In this document: one piece after another, positions 1-8,895 of the stretch
How the letters are laid out: every line of letters starts with the position of its first letter
Position numbering within the stretch: position 1 is the stretch's first letter
Source: CAVPWP01 sp963709395
GTDB taxonomy: Bacteria > Pseudomonadota > Alphaproteobacteria > Rhodobacterales > Rhodobacteraceae
NCBI GenBank assembly: GCA_963709395.1
Contig: CAVPWP010000015.1
Location: 1-64,000 of the forward strand
Length of the DNA: 64,000 bases
Reading direction: 5' to 3'
Notes under the pieces: model-generated
Database searches by the model: none
Told to the model about the DNA's origin: nothing
Seen by the model: the letters and a program-made list of their open reading frames with translations, nothing else
Program-made: the position numbers and the translations under genes

Positions 1-10
1 GCTGCGGCAG

Positions 11-1466
11 CTAGACCAACGGTGCCCTCTGAATTCCTTTGCCGGCGCCCTGTTTCACCTGGTCGAGCACCCAGATGCCAACCGCAATGAGAGCCGATCG
101 AACCGCACGCAAGTAGCTGCGCAAGAGCCCGGCACGGACAGAAGGGCCGATCCCCAAATCGCTGTCGGGCACTGCAGCCTCTTCGAGCGCTGCCAACGCT
201 TCTTTTGCCCTATCCGAAAAAAGGTCAGGTGCAAGTGCCATGAGCTGCTCCATCGCAGCACGGGCGTCTCTGACTGCCTGCAATTCGGCATCAGCAGCAC
301 CAAGCGGCACAGCTGTTGACGATGCGTACCGGCTCCACTCCTCGAACTGGGAAAGAAAGCGTGAGAGTTGTTCCGCAATCGCCGTGAGCTGCGCGGCATC
401 TTCTGGTAGTAAAAACTCGTCCGCACGAGCCGCATAGCCCGACAGCACACTGGCGTGCACACCGAGCCCAATCAAATCTAAAGACTGCGGATCAACTCCC
501 AGCGCTCCTTGGCAGCGCCTGAGGGATGCGGTCAACTTCGGAAACTGTGCGCCCGCGTTGCCGGAAGCGAAGCCATCCATAACTGCGAAAAGCGCAGCTT
601 GTGCCGACGCAATTATGCTCGCTCTGCTCGGGTCGGGAGCCACGGTCGGCGGGAAAGCATCGATCTGCTCTCCGGCTTGGACGAATACTGTCGGCGTTGA
701 GCGTTTCTCTGGGATCAGGGCAGGGTACCCCTGATGACTCCTCGATCATTCTTGCCATGGCTCCGTTGACCACGGCAACGGTCTGCGGACGATTCTCAAA
801 GGCGTAGATCGCACGCGCGCGCTCAAGTGCTTGATCATAAGGAGCGCCAGCAAGACGCGCCTCATACCAATTGGTCCAGACTTCCCACTGCTCGTTTAGC
901 GAGAATAGGTCGTCACGAAACGAGACCCATCTCTGCATGATCCACTCAGCACATCCGTTTGGCCAAAGAGGTGATGCCGCGAGGCGGAGCGTGCTGATGC
1001 CAGCGTGAAGGGAAGCCGCATCCGCTGCCGCCGCTTCGACTGTTCCAATCTTGTGGAACTGAAATGTAGTGATCGCCTTTGCCGCACTTTCGGCTCGGCG
1101 ACCGCTGTCGAGTGGAAAGCCCGACGAGATTGCCTCAATGGCCCGTGAGGCGACTTTGGTGGATCCATAAAGAAGAGCATCCAGCTGGGTCAGGCTTCGA
1201 ACCGCATCCGCTGCGCTTGCGATCTGCTTGTCCGGTGGCGTAGCGGAGTAGGCGAAAGCAATCGCATTTGCTCGAAACAAGGTTAGACGCCGATCCGGTC
1301 GATCTTCGGGCTGATAGTGCGGATCACTGTGGATGAAGGGCAAGACCCGCATGGCAGCACGCGCAGCCAAAACGCGTGCGGCTTCAGGTGGTTGCCGCCG
1401 CATCCAGGAATGAAGCTTCTTTCTGTCCCCAAAATCTGCCGGCGGCGTTCTTACTGTCCATGCCAT
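11..1466 (-). pseudogene. Unassigned defence-island protein, split by an apparent +1 frameshift
   Basis: Two minus-strand open frames (492-1466 and 11-643) look like the two halves of one protein of about 480 residues. The first reads well up to a segment ending MARMIEESSG and then becomes Arg/Ser-rich. Dropping one base from the four-C run at 727-730 joins it smoothly to the second frame, which continues with a well-composed, Ala-rich helical sequence. The N-terminal half has a tryptophan-rich stretch (WEVWTNWYEARLAG). I recognise no catalytic motif, signal peptide or clear membrane segment, and assign no function. It lies about 65 bases downstream of mcrC on the same strand, so it could be the last gene of that transcript. 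It may instead be two overlapping genes, but the poor composition of the overlap argues against this. Confidence 0.5.
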
Positions 1467-1530
1467 GTCTTCTATCCTAAGCGCAAGCCGTGGAGCATCG
1501 GCCTATGGAAGTAAAAGGGGCCGAAGTCCC

Positions 1531-2877
1531 TCATATCGCTTCGAAAACCGTGCTGCCGTGATGGTCGGGTGCTTCCTGCGCGCTTTCGCTCGCCAAGCAG
1601 TCCATGACGAGCTGCCGAAGGGCATCCCTGTGGTCTCGCTGTTGGCCGGCGAGGTCTTGAGTCGCCACGATCAGCGTTTCGTCCGCGCCGCTTGTCGCTA
1701 TGGAGTACCGCCGGCGGATCGGATCTGGCGGCAGGTCGCCATGATGGGGGTAGAGCAGGACGACGTTCGGGCAGTCGTAGAGCCTGCCATATGCCATGAG
1801 CTGGTAGACGTCCGCCTGGCTGACCCCCTGCTTTGGATCGTCGATCCGTGGCGTCATGCGCTTCCACTTTGTGTCGATGATCAGCGCGATCCTCTCGCTC
1901 TGCCGGATGATGAGGTCCGGCCTTGTGCGAAAACGCCCGGTCTCGCCTTCGTAGAGACAGTCCCGATGGCCGCCTTGCGACGACACACGGAAGCCCGTGC
2001 CAGCCAGAGCACGCGACAGGATCCGTTCGATGTATGCTTCGAACAAGACGTTCATCTCGAAGAGTAGCGCGTGACCGTCGATGGTCCCCGCGCTCGTCTG
2101 CTGGTGCCGGTCCGATAGAAAGAGGCGGGCGAGCGACAAGAGATCCCTCCAACGACGATTGGTGCGGTCCAGCACGATGCGGTCCCAGCGGAGGGCGTTC
2201 GGAGGAACTTCAGTTACGTCGGCGTAAACGAAGCTCAGTTCGCGCAGCGCGCGCTGGTTATCCGGTGCACCGGACAGGCGCGACAGCTTGCTGACCGCCG
2301 CCCGCATCACCTGATTCAGCGCTATGTCCGGCGATAGAGCATCGAAACGGCATGCCAGCTTTTGTGGCGAGACCGCGAGCGTCGAGAACTGCCGTGTCAC
2401 GTCCAGGCGTCCCCGAAGCGCAGGCAAGTCATCTTCGTGTTCGAGGTAGTGGCGCGGCATCCCCTGCCGAACCGCGTCGGTCAGCTTCGCACAGAACAGA
2501 CGGATCAGAAGTTCGAGCACGGTCTCGCGCTGCCAGCCGAGCTGCGTCATCGCACCGGCTTCGATTGGCAGATCGTAAGTCACCGCAAGCATGTGGATGA
2601 GGCGCCGCCGGAGCATCGCATCGGACACCTCGCTCTCGCCGCCCCCCTCGATCTTTGGGAGTATCTCGAGTTGGCAGCCGGAGGTGGCAATGACGCCGAC
2701 GACTCCACGTGCACGGAGCCCCTTCCGCCCGTGTTCCAACACGCCCTCACCCCCGCGCCCGGAGAAGGTCGAGGCCCGCGCAACCGCGGCAAGCCGGTCT
2801 GCTTGTGCCTCTGGGATCTCCGTGTCGCCGGACCCGTAAGCGATGCGCTCCCATTCGCGGATCGTGCGGCGGATCAT
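1531..2877 (-). CDS. mcrC: McrC-type nuclease subunit of a McrBC restriction system
   Basis: This 448-residue protein resembles McrC, the endonuclease partner of the McrB GTPase in modification-dependent restriction. The N-terminal half carries the family's usual beta-rich region, including the ILPKIEG segment near residue 72. The C-terminal half carries a PD-(D/E)xK nuclease core: RPDLII near 319-324 supplies an acidic residue, IIDTKWK near 333-339 gives the Asp-x-Lys pair, and a Gln/Tyr helix (SQADVYQLMAYG) follows near 353. The ATG overlaps the mcrB stop (ATGA), the usual tight coupling of this pair. The frame appears intact, so the nuclease is probably functional. The system would cleave DNA carrying modified bases; which modification is recognised cannot be told from this subunit. 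Confidence 0.88.
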   Translation of the reverse strand: MIRRTIREWERIAYGSGDTEIPEAQADRLAAVARASTFSGRGGEGVLEHGRKGLRARGVVGVIATSGCQLEILPKIEGGGESEVSDAMLRRRLIHMLAVTYDLPIEAGAMTQLGWQRETVLELLIRLFCAKLTDAVRQGMPRHYLEHEDDLPALRGRLDVTRQFSTLAVSPQKLACRFDALSPDIALNQVMRAAVSKLSRLSGAPDNQRALRELSFVYADVTEVPPNALRWDRIVLDRTNRRWRDLLSLARLFLSDRHQQTSAGTIDGHALLFEMNVLFEAYIERILSRALAGTGFRVSSQGGHRDCLYEGETGRFRTRPDLIIRQSERIALIIDTKWKRMTPRIDDPKQGVSQADVYQLMAYGRLYDCPNVVLLYPHHGDLPPDPIRRRYSIATSGADETLIVATQDLAGQQRDHRDALRQLVMDCLASESAQEAPDHHGSTVFEAI

Positions 2878-5384
2878 GTCCCGACCAACTTGCTGTAGTC
2901 GAAGCCCTCATCGACCGATCGGACCTGCCAGCGAAACCGGGCGACAGCATCGCCGTCCTCGAGGCCCGGAGGCGGTTTCAGGATCGTACGTTTGAGAAAG
3001 CCACCGGTGAACGAACTTTCGCCCGGTTCCAGGTCGCCAAGCACCGCAGCGATCTTGGCCCAGTCTTCGAAGAAGTATTCCGCGAGGAGCGGGATTACCT
3101 TGTGGCGCATGACCTCGTCGACATCTGCTCGCGAACTGCACGCAGTGAAGTAGGCGTGCCCAATCTGGTGTTCGCGGTCGTAGAGATACTCGATCCGCTC
3201 GTTGATCGTGGCGAGAAGTCGCGGCAGGTCGATCCCGCATTTTTTCGCAGCGTCTTCGAGGATGGATGCATCAGGCATCATTTCACGGAAGGTGAACCGC
3301 CGCCGGAGTGCAGTGTCGAGAAGCGCGATCGACCGGTCGGCGGTGTTCATAGTGCCGAGGATGTGCAGGTTGGACGGCACGCCGAATTCGTCCCCGGAAT
3401 AGGGCAAGCGGACCCGTACCGCATTCGGCTGGTTGAGCCGCTTGTCGGCCTCAAGAAGGGTGATCAGTTCGCCGAAGACCTTGGAAATGTTCGCCCGGTT
3501 GATCTCGTCGATAATCAGAACGAACTGATCGGGTTCGTCACCCCCGTCGTTCCTCTGACTGTTCATGTAGCGCTCGAGCGCCGGAATATTGAGCTCACTG
3601 TCGTAGAGCAGATAAATCGACTGCTGCATGAAGCCGCGGCTGTAGATCTCGCTGACCGCTACCCCGTCACGATCCACCCAGAGCCATCGCACCGCGCGAC
3701 GGTGGGCATAGCCTCCTTCCGGCCGTGGCTTGAACTCGTAATCGCCGACGAACTCCCCGATGGCACGGAACTGCTGGTTTCCCTTCGATACGATTACGAT
3801 GTCGCCTTGCCGGACCCAGTTCCGGAATCGGAAGGGCATCTGGACCCATCCGGATCTTGAATTTATGTCGCCGCCGCTGTCTCGGTGGTCCTTGCAGGCT
3901 TCGAAAATCGCCTCCCGGCTGGCGTACTTCTCATCGCTCCAGTCGATGTCGTCGAAGCCGAGGAGTGTGTAACCGCCCTCTATCGCTTCCTCGAACAAGT
4001 GCGCGTCCTCGGGGTTGTTCGCTTCGCCGATCGACATCTTGAAGACTTGGCGGCCCTCCAGCCTGATCATGTCATCGCCCGATGAGCGCCCACGGCTGGT
4101 CTCCGCGCGCTTCGCGATCCGCCTGAATATCCCGTGGACCGTTTCGAGCCGGAAGCCGGCCAACTCCGCCTCACCTTCGCCGTCCGCCCCGGTCATGGGC
4201 TGCCGACCTTCGACAAAATCCTCGTAGGCCATCGACTGGTGGAATGTGACGAACTCGACGCGCCCGGCCGCCACGAGCCTCTGGTAGACTGCCATGAGCT
4301 CGGCCCGTTCCTGCGGCACCGGCTCGCCGCACAGCCGCACTGCCTCGGCCGAGGTGGAAAAGGTTTTCCCGGTGCCGGGCGGCCCGTAGAGAATGAGGTT
4401 CATGGGGGTCAATCCCTTCTGGATCTTGGCGTCAGTCGCGTGACCGTTGTCAGTGCTGCTCGTTCCATTCACGCCGCCACGTGGTGGAACTCCGATTGCC
4501 TGCGCAATCTCCGGGGCCAGCTCATAGCGAACGAGCTTGTCGCCGCCGTAGGTCAGGTAGTTGACGGGCCCACCGGAGATCGCCTTGACCCGCGATGGCA
4601 GGCCGTCGACGAGCATCGCACGCGCGACATCGACGATGTCCTGGGTCTCGATCGCCTCATCCGCATTGTTGCCGGCGCCCCGCGGCTTGATCCGAAAGGC
4701 CGAGACGCCGGTGGTGCGGTTGAAGTTCCTGACCGGCTGGAAAGGAGCACCCATAGCATCGAATAGGACAAAGGGGCGGACATCACCGGACTGAACGGCT
4801 CCATCAAGCTTGAAGCGAAACACCGTGGCTGAACTTTGGTCGGCCCCGATCCGTTCAGGCTCTGGGATCTGCGCCATGTCCTGAAACATTCGGCCGGCCA
4901 GAGCTTGGCAGATATTCGGCCAGGCCTCTTTGAGCCCAAGTGCTTCGTTCACGTCGCGGACGAGCACGTCGACGTGGTCGCGACCTTCCTCACGCGCGGG
5001 CTCGATGTAGTGCTCCAGGACGTATTGCCGTATCCGATCAGCGTCCTTGGCCGCTCCCGGAGGGTCACCCGCCAGGAACCGCCCGTACTGCCCCAACCAG
5101 CTACCCCAGTTAGAGAGCCTGTTGTGGGGATTGTCGGAGTCCGGCATTAGGATCCGGTAGTCCTGACCGCCGGTTCGGGCATCCTCCCAAATCTTGCGTA
5201 GACGCTCGCGCAGCGCCTCGAACCTGTCAGCTTCCCATGCCTCGTCGAGATCTCGATGTGGCATGCCAAGCGCCGCAAGATTCCGCTCGATGGTTCGGAT
5301 CGCGTAAGCCCGCGAATTGCGGCCCGCTTCTGTCTGAGCTCCGCCTTGCTCAAGCCATGTTTTGAATTCGTGTTCTTTCGTCAT
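2874..5384 (-). CDS. mcrB: McrB-type AAA+ GTPase with inserted EVE/YTH-like domain
   Basis: An 836-residue motor and recognition subunit of a McrBC-type restriction system. Residues 1-330 are an N-terminal region that I cannot assign to a DNA-binding family with certainty. The AAA+ core has Walker A GPPGTGKT at 334-341, a family motif FHQSMAYEDFVEG at 381-393, Walker B with LIIDEINRANIS at 623-634, sensor-1 TMNTADRS at 678-685, and the arginine-finger segment ALDTALRRRF-like near 688-697. Between residues about 446 and 600 sits an insert with WxQMPFRFRNWVRxGD and later WLWVD elements. It resembles the EVE/YTH-like fold that reads modified bases, and it sits within the motor rather than at the N-terminus. 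The stop overlaps the mcrC start by four bases. The insert assignment is by pattern and less certain than McrB itself. Confidence 0.87.
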   Translation of the reverse strand: MTKEHEFKTWLEQGGAQTEAGRNSRAYAIRTIERNLAALGMPHRDLDEAWEADRFEALRERLRKIWEDARTGGQDYRILMPDSDNPHNRLSNWGSWLGQYGRFLAGDPPGAAKDADRIRQYVLEHYIEPAREEGRDHVDVLVRDVNEALGLKEAWPNICQALAGRMFQDMAQIPEPERIGADQSSATVFRFKLDGAVQSGDVRPFVLFDAMGAPFQPVRNFNRTTGVSAFRIKPRGAGNNADEAIETQDIVDVARAMLVDGLPSRVKAISGGPVNYLTYGGDKLVRYELAPEIAQAIGVPPRGGVNGTSSTDNGHATDAKIQKGLTPMNLILYGPPGTGKTFSTSAEAVRLCGEPVPQERAELMAVYQRLVAAGRVEFVTFHQSMAYEDFVEGRQPMTGADGEGEAELAGFRLETVHGIFRRIAKRAETSRGRSSGDDMIRLEGRQVFKMSIGEANNPEDAHLFEEAIEGGYTLLGFDDIDWSDEKYASREAIFEACKDHRDSGGDINSRSGWVQMPFRFRNWVRQGDIVIVSKGNQQFRAIGEFVGDYEFKPRPEGGYAHRRAVRWLWVDRDGVAVSEIYSRGFMQQSIYLLYDSELNIPALERYMNSQRNDGGDEPDQFVLIIDEINRANISKVFGELITLLEADKRLNQPNAVRVRLPYSGDEFGVPSNLHILGTMNTADRSIALLDTALRRRFTFREMMPDASILEDAAKKCGIDLPRLLATINERIEYLYDREHQIGHAYFTACSSRADVDEVMRHKVIPLLAEYFFEDWAKIAAVLGDLEPGESSFTGGFLKRTILKPPPGLEDGDAVARFRWQVRSVDEGFDYSKLVGT

Positions 5385-5421
5385 TCACAGATCGCGATTT
5401 CCGAGGTTCTAAAGGTGAAGA

Positions 5422-5438
5422 CGGTGACCACGTCACCG
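5422..5438. promoter_or_regulatory. Seven-base inverted repeat between fic and mcrB
   Basis: CGGTGAC and GTCACCG flank a three-base centre, forming a perfect palindrome in the short space between the fic stop and the mcrB start. It overlaps the fic stop codon. It could be an operator for a promoter serving mcrB or a weak stem at the end of fic; no T-run follows it on the minus strand. Function is not established. Confidence 0.3.
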
Positions 5439-6608
5439 CAATGGTTCAGTGCCTCGACTGAGGATGCTCAAGTAGTCGCTGTACACATACATCCGGCCGC
5501 GCTGTTTCCCCGTCACCTCCCGCACGATGCCAAGGTCCTCCAGGTGCTGGATCGACTTCGCAATTGTCGGGGGCGAGATGCTAAGCCGCTGCGCCGCTGC
5601 GGGAATGCCGATGATCGGCTTCTGCTGAAGCAGCTGGTGGACCCGGAGGGCCGATGCAGCCGGGCGCCCGAGATCCTCGATCCGGCGCCGATCGGCTTCG
5701 AACAGCGCGAGAATTTCTCGCGCCGCCTCTGATGCCTGCAGAGACGTCTCGGCGATGCCGTCGAGAAAGAACTCCAGCCATGTCTCCCAGTCGCCGTTCT
5801 CACGGACCTGCTGCAGCAAGTCGTAGTACTGGCGGCGATGCGTCTTGAAGTAGAGGCTGAGATACAGGATCGGCTCCTTCAGGATGCCCTGCGTGCAGAG
5901 CAGGAAGGTGATCAGCAGGCGACCGAGGCGGCCGTTTCCGTCGAGGAACGGATGGATGGTCTCGAACTGCACATGGACGAGCCCAGCCTTGATGAGGGTC
6001 GGCATCTCCGGCGTGTCGGTATGGATGAACGCCTCCAGGTCCGACATGAGGTCGAGGACGTTCTCGGGGGGCGGCGGCACGAAGAGCGCATTGCCCGGCC
6101 GCGTTCCGCCGATCCAGTTCTGCGAACGTCGGAACTCTCCCGGCTGCTTCGTGCTCCCGCGTCCCTTTTCAAGAAGGATGGCGTGGATCTCCCGGATCAG
6201 GCGCAGGGAAAGCGGAAAGCCTTCGCGGATCCTGTCGAGGCCATGGTTCATGGCAGCGACGTAGTTGGAAACTTCCTGCACGTCGTCGAGCGGGACGCCC
6301 GGCGCTTCCTCGCTCTCGAAGAGCAGCAGGTCGGAGAGCGACGACTGCGTGCCCTCGATCTGCGAGGACAGCAGCGCCTCCTTGCGAACGTACATGTAGA
6401 GGAAGAGCGGGGTGTCGGGCAGGATGGAGGTCACACCATCCAGCCGGCCGATCGCGCGGTTCGCGCGCTCGAGCTGACGGTAGAGCCGGTCCATCCTCAC
6501 TGGCGGGGCTGGTGGCAAAGGGGGAGGCACGAATGCCTCCGCGCGTTCGCCCGCGGTCGAGATGGCGACGCGCTGACCCAACCGTGATGGCTCCGGTGCT
6601 AACGCCAT
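5433..6608 (-). CDS. Fic-family AMP-transferase with C-terminal winged helix
   Basis: A 391-residue Fic/DOC-superfamily enzyme, expected to transfer AMP (or another phosphate-containing group) to target hydroxyl side chains. The catalytic motif HPFLDGNGRLGR lies at about residues 219-230. Upstream, near 81-86, SSQIEG fits the (S/T)xxxE(G/N) inhibitory helix, which in this family blocks the gamma-phosphate site and keeps the enzyme auto-inhibited. The last 90 residues form a winged helix-turn-helix with a recognition-helix-like segment SISPPTIAKSIQHL. The ATG at 6608 is chosen because the family-like sequence begins there, although the frame stays open further upstream. A palindrome lies immediately before this start, suggesting autoregulation. 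It is on the same strand as mcrBC, with only 48 bases to the mcrB start. Confidence 0.88.
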   Translation of the reverse strand: MALAPEPSRLGQRVAISTAGERAEAFVPPPLPPAPPVRMDRLYRQLERANRAIGRLDGVTSILPDTPLFLYMYVRKEALLSSQIEGTQSSLSDLLLFESEEAPGVPLDDVQEVSNYVAAMNHGLDRIREGFPLSLRLIREIHAILLEKGRGSTKQPGEFRRSQNWIGGTRPGNALFVPPPPENVLDLMSDLEAFIHTDTPEMPTLIKAGLVHVQFETIHPFLDGNGRLGRLLITFLLCTQGILKEPILYLSLYFKTHRRQYYDLLQQVRENGDWETWLEFFLDGIAETSLQASEAAREILALFEADRRRIEDLGRPAASALRVHQLLQQKPIIGIPAAAQRLSISPPTIAKSIQHLEDLGIVREVTGKQRGRMYVYSDYLSILSRGTEPLR

Positions 6609-6615
6609 GGTTGAA

Positions 6616-6668
6616 AAAGGATCCTTTCCTTGGCAGGTTGCCTGAGAAAGGATATCGCATATTCCTTT
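6616..6668. promoter_or_regulatory. Putative autoregulatory operator of the fic gene
   Basis: The perfect 12-base palindrome AAAGGATCCTTT occupies 6616-6627, a few bases before the fic ATG. A second, slightly imperfect inverted pair follows: AAAGGAT at 6647-6653 and ATTCCTTT at 6661-6668. The repeated half-site and the winged helix of the adjacent Fic protein suggest a self-regulated promoter. No experimental site is implied. Confidence 0.5.
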
Positions 6669-6770
6669 CTTTGTCGTGGTTCTAACGGAAGGTTGCTTTT
6701 CTTGTCGAGTGCTCATTCCCCCTGTCCGCGCCAGATCCGGTCCGGGCTCATCCTCTGATCCGGTGGCGCG

Positions 6771-7556
6771 ATGGGACATCAGCGCCTCGGCAAACTCCCG
6801 ACCCACCGATACCTGCCGGACATCGTCAGGTATCTGGTGAAGGGCGGCACGCCCACCGCGCACTTGGTGGAACAGATCACCGAAGTGGGGCGGGATGCAC
6901 TGAAGCGTGCCCTGAAGGATCCTGTGTTCGTGGAAGCGTTGTGGCTGCTCATCAGGTTGCCGCAGGCGGCCGCGTCGAGGGACTTCGGGGCGGCTCTCGC
7001 CGAGATCGGCATGGGCGCACAGCGGCCGACGTCAGTCGCGGAACTGATGGTTGCCTTCGACAATGCGCTGGAGCGCGTGCAGCGGCGCGAACATCGGGAT
7101 GCCACGGACCTTGGCGAGATCGCCCGTCAGGCAGCACTCACCGCGCTCGGCGATGCTGTGCGAGCCGGGATGCCAATGTGGTCCCCCACGGCGGACGATG
7201 TGCAGGCTTCGGTGGCTGCACTGAGGTCCCCGGAGAAGTTCGGTGCTCTGGCCCACCACTTCCACGCAAATACCGTGGAGCGCGTCATCCACTACTACGT
7301 CGATCGAAACCTGCATGAACTCGTCGGCGCCGATCGCGTTGTGTCCTCGGTCCACGATCTCGCCACATACGATTCAGCGATACGCCGCCATTGCATGGAA
7401 GCCGCGCTGATCATGCGCGCCTTCGCCAGGGACTGGCTCGGCAAGAACCAGTATCGGGACGGCAAGGACATATCGAAGAACGACGCTCGTAAATTCTCGG
7501 CGTATGCCGTCGAAAAGATCAGTATCGAGCTCAAGAACAGGAAGGGGCCAAAGTGA
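6771..7556 (+). CDS. Unknown partner protein of a QueC-like defence gene (QatB-like candidate)
   Basis: A 261-residue, mostly helical protein with no signal peptide or membrane segment. I recognise no enzyme motif. Its stop overlaps the GTG start of a QueC-like gene (GTGA), so the two are translationally coupled and probably act together. In the Qat defence system the gene before the QueC-like qatC is qatB, and the C-terminal stretch here (AALIMRAFARDWLGK, then a basic tail) reminds me of such proteins. The assignment is weak because the ATPase gene qatA is absent upstream. The protein starts Met-Gly, so methionine removal would expose an N-terminal glycine, a plausible target if the QueC-like enzyme modifies its partner. 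Only a weak ribosome site (GGTGG) precedes the ATG. Confidence 0.5.
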   Translation: MGHQRLGKLPTHRYLPDIVRYLVKGGTPTAHLVEQITEVGRDALKRALKDPVFVEALWLLIRLPQAAASRDFGAALAEIGMGAQRPTSVAELMVAFDNALERVQRREHRDATDLGEIARQAALTALGDAVRAGMPMWSPTADDVQASVAALRSPEKFGALAHHFHANTVERVIHYYVDRNLHELVGADRVVSSVHDLATYDSAIRRHCMEAALIMRAFARDWLGKNQYRDGKDISKNDARKFSAYAVEKISIELKNRKGPK

Positions 7557-7842
7557 AACGGTGCCTGATTGAATGCGGCGTGCGGCAGGCATCCGAAGAG
7601 GGCGCTCTCGCGATGAACGTGAGCGACCCCGGCAAGAACGTCAATCTGAGGATCAACTCCATCAGCCGCTCGATGGTCGGCAACATCCCCGACCTTCTGA
7701 TCGATCTTCTGGAGATCGCCGCATATGTCTACTGCGTCGATCAGCGCATCAAGCGCGGGACTGAGATGCTCATGGACTACGGGAAGGATTGGCGCCGCAG
7801 CCTGACCTTCTCGATCCCTGTGCGCCATCCCGAGGTCTGGAA
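7553..7842 (+). pseudogene. QueC-like (QatC-like) protein, N-terminal fragment truncated by an IS
   Basis: From a GTG overlapping the upstream stop, about 97 native codons remain. The features DLLEIAAYVYCVDQ, RGTEMLMDYGKDWRR and SFSIPVR-like/PEVW resemble, from memory, the N-terminal domain that precedes the ATP-pyrophosphatase (QueC-like) core in defence-associated proteins. The SGGxDS core that would identify the catalytic domain is missing because the IS left end begins at 7843, inside the codon after VWK. The frame continues 17 codons into the IS and stops at 7894. No continuation is found beyond the IS right end, so this is a true truncation with loss of the 3' part. Family assignment is moderate. 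Confidence 0.55.
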
Positions 7843-7854
7843 GGCGTTGTTGCA
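7843..7854 (+). repeat. IS left terminal inverted repeat
   Basis: GGCGTTGTTGCA matches the complement of the right end exactly over 12 bases; the match weakens immediately inward. Confidence 0.75.
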
Positions 7855-7896
7855 TTACCCTCGCCTGAGGCGTGACTGCCCCTTACCCCGCTGACG

Positions 7897-8829
7897 TCAT
7901 TCCACGCGGATGATCTCGGCGGTGCCGAGGGCGTTGAAGCGGTTCATGAGGGCGATGCGGATGTGGATTTCGGCGGTCTGTCGGTCGGGGTCTCGTGCCA
8001 TGATACGCTCGCCGAAGGATTTCAGGCAGCGCATCTTCGCCTCGATCCGGCTGCGGGCGTGGTATCCGGTCCAGCGTTTCCAGAACGCCCGCCCGTAGTA
8101 TCGCGTCGCGCGCAGGGTGTCGTTGCGGGCGCGTGCAGCCGGGCAGTCTTCTTTCCAAAGACGTCCGTTCTTGCGGATCGGGATGATCGGAACGGCGTCG
8201 CGTTCGATGATGGCCTTGTGGCAGCGGCGCGTGTCGTAGGCGCCGTCGGCGGTGACCGTGCCGATCTGCTCGTCCTCGGGGATCTGGCCGAGCAGGTCGG
8301 GCAGCACGGGACTGTCGCCGTCGCGGCTGGGGGTGAATTCCACGGCGCGGATGTCGGATGTGGCCGGGTCCATGGCCAGATGGACCTTGCGCCACTGGCG
8401 TCGGCCCTGCACCCCGTGCTTGCGCGCCTGCCATTCGCCATCGCCGAGGAACTTGATCCCGGTGCTGTCGACCAGCAGGTTCAGCGGGCCATCTGCGCGG
8501 CGATAGGGGACCTGGACGGCCAGGGTCTTCTGCCTGCGGCACAGCGTGGAAAAGTCCGGCACGGGCCAGTCCAGCCCGGCCAGTCGCAGCAGGCTGGCCA
8601 CCATCCCGGCGGTCTGGCGCAACGGCAGCTTGAACAGGACTTTGATCGATAGGCAGAACTGTATGGCCGCATCGGAAAACACCGCCGGACGTCCGGGTCG
8701 ACCGTCACGCGGCGCGCGCCAGGTCATGTCCTTGTCGACCCAGATCAGCAGAGACCCCCGCTTCCGGAGCGACGCGTTGTAGCTGGACCAGTTCGTCGTG
8801 CGATAGCGGGCGGGAGATGGCTTGCTCAT
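7897..8829 (-). CDS. IS5-family transposase (IS903 group)
   Basis: A 310-residue DDE transposase. The N-terminus (YRTTNWSSYNASLRKRGSL) is typical of the IS903 group. DDE-type catalytic segments are visible: LVDSTGIK in the first third, VTADGAYDTRRCHK in the middle, and the C-terminal RSRIEAKMRCLKSFGE segment supplying the glutamate region with the Y/R-containing signature. The frame is intact and complete within the element, so the copy could still be active. The gene is read opposite to the QueC-like gene it interrupts. Confidence 0.93.
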   Translation of the reverse strand: MSKPSPARYRTTNWSSYNASLRKRGSLLIWVDKDMTWRAPRDGRPGRPAVFSDAAIQFCLSIKVLFKLPLRQTAGMVASLLRLAGLDWPVPDFSTLCRRQKTLAVQVPYRRADGPLNLLVDSTGIKFLGDGEWQARKHGVQGRRQWRKVHLAMDPATSDIRAVEFTPSRDGDSPVLPDLLGQIPEDEQIGTVTADGAYDTRRCHKAIIERDAVPIIPIRKNGRLWKEDCPAARARNDTLRATRYYGRAFWKRWTGYHARSRIEAKMRCLKSFGERIMARDPDRQTAEIHIRIALMNRFNALGTAEIIRVE

Positions 8830-8883
8830 GTACCGCGTCTAACGCCATGGATTCGCGAAGTGAATCCTCGGTCGTCAGACTTG

Positions 8884-8895
8884 TGCAACAACGCC
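8884..8895 (-). repeat. IS right terminal inverted repeat
   Basis: TGCAACAACGCC on the plus strand is the exact complement of the left 12-base end and marks the boundary with chromosomal backbone sequence. Confidence 0.75.

Larger units (their letters stand above)
7843..8895 (-). mobile_element. IS5-family (IS903-group) insertion sequence, 1053 bp
   Basis: The element is bounded by inverted ends starting GGCGTTGTTGCA (7843-7854, and its complement at 8884-8895) and carries one transposase on the minus strand. Length and single-gene layout match the IS903 group, as does the end sequence. That group normally duplicates nine target bases. The nine bases on the left (GGTCTGGAA) and right (TGGTGCACC) do not match, so one flank has probably been lost by deletion or recombination. 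Confidence 0.85.

Noticed and set aside
2709..3860. Long plus-strand open frame of 383 codons
   Set aside because: It lies wholly antisense to mcrB/mcrC, which have clear motifs; long antisense frames are common in GC-rich DNA.
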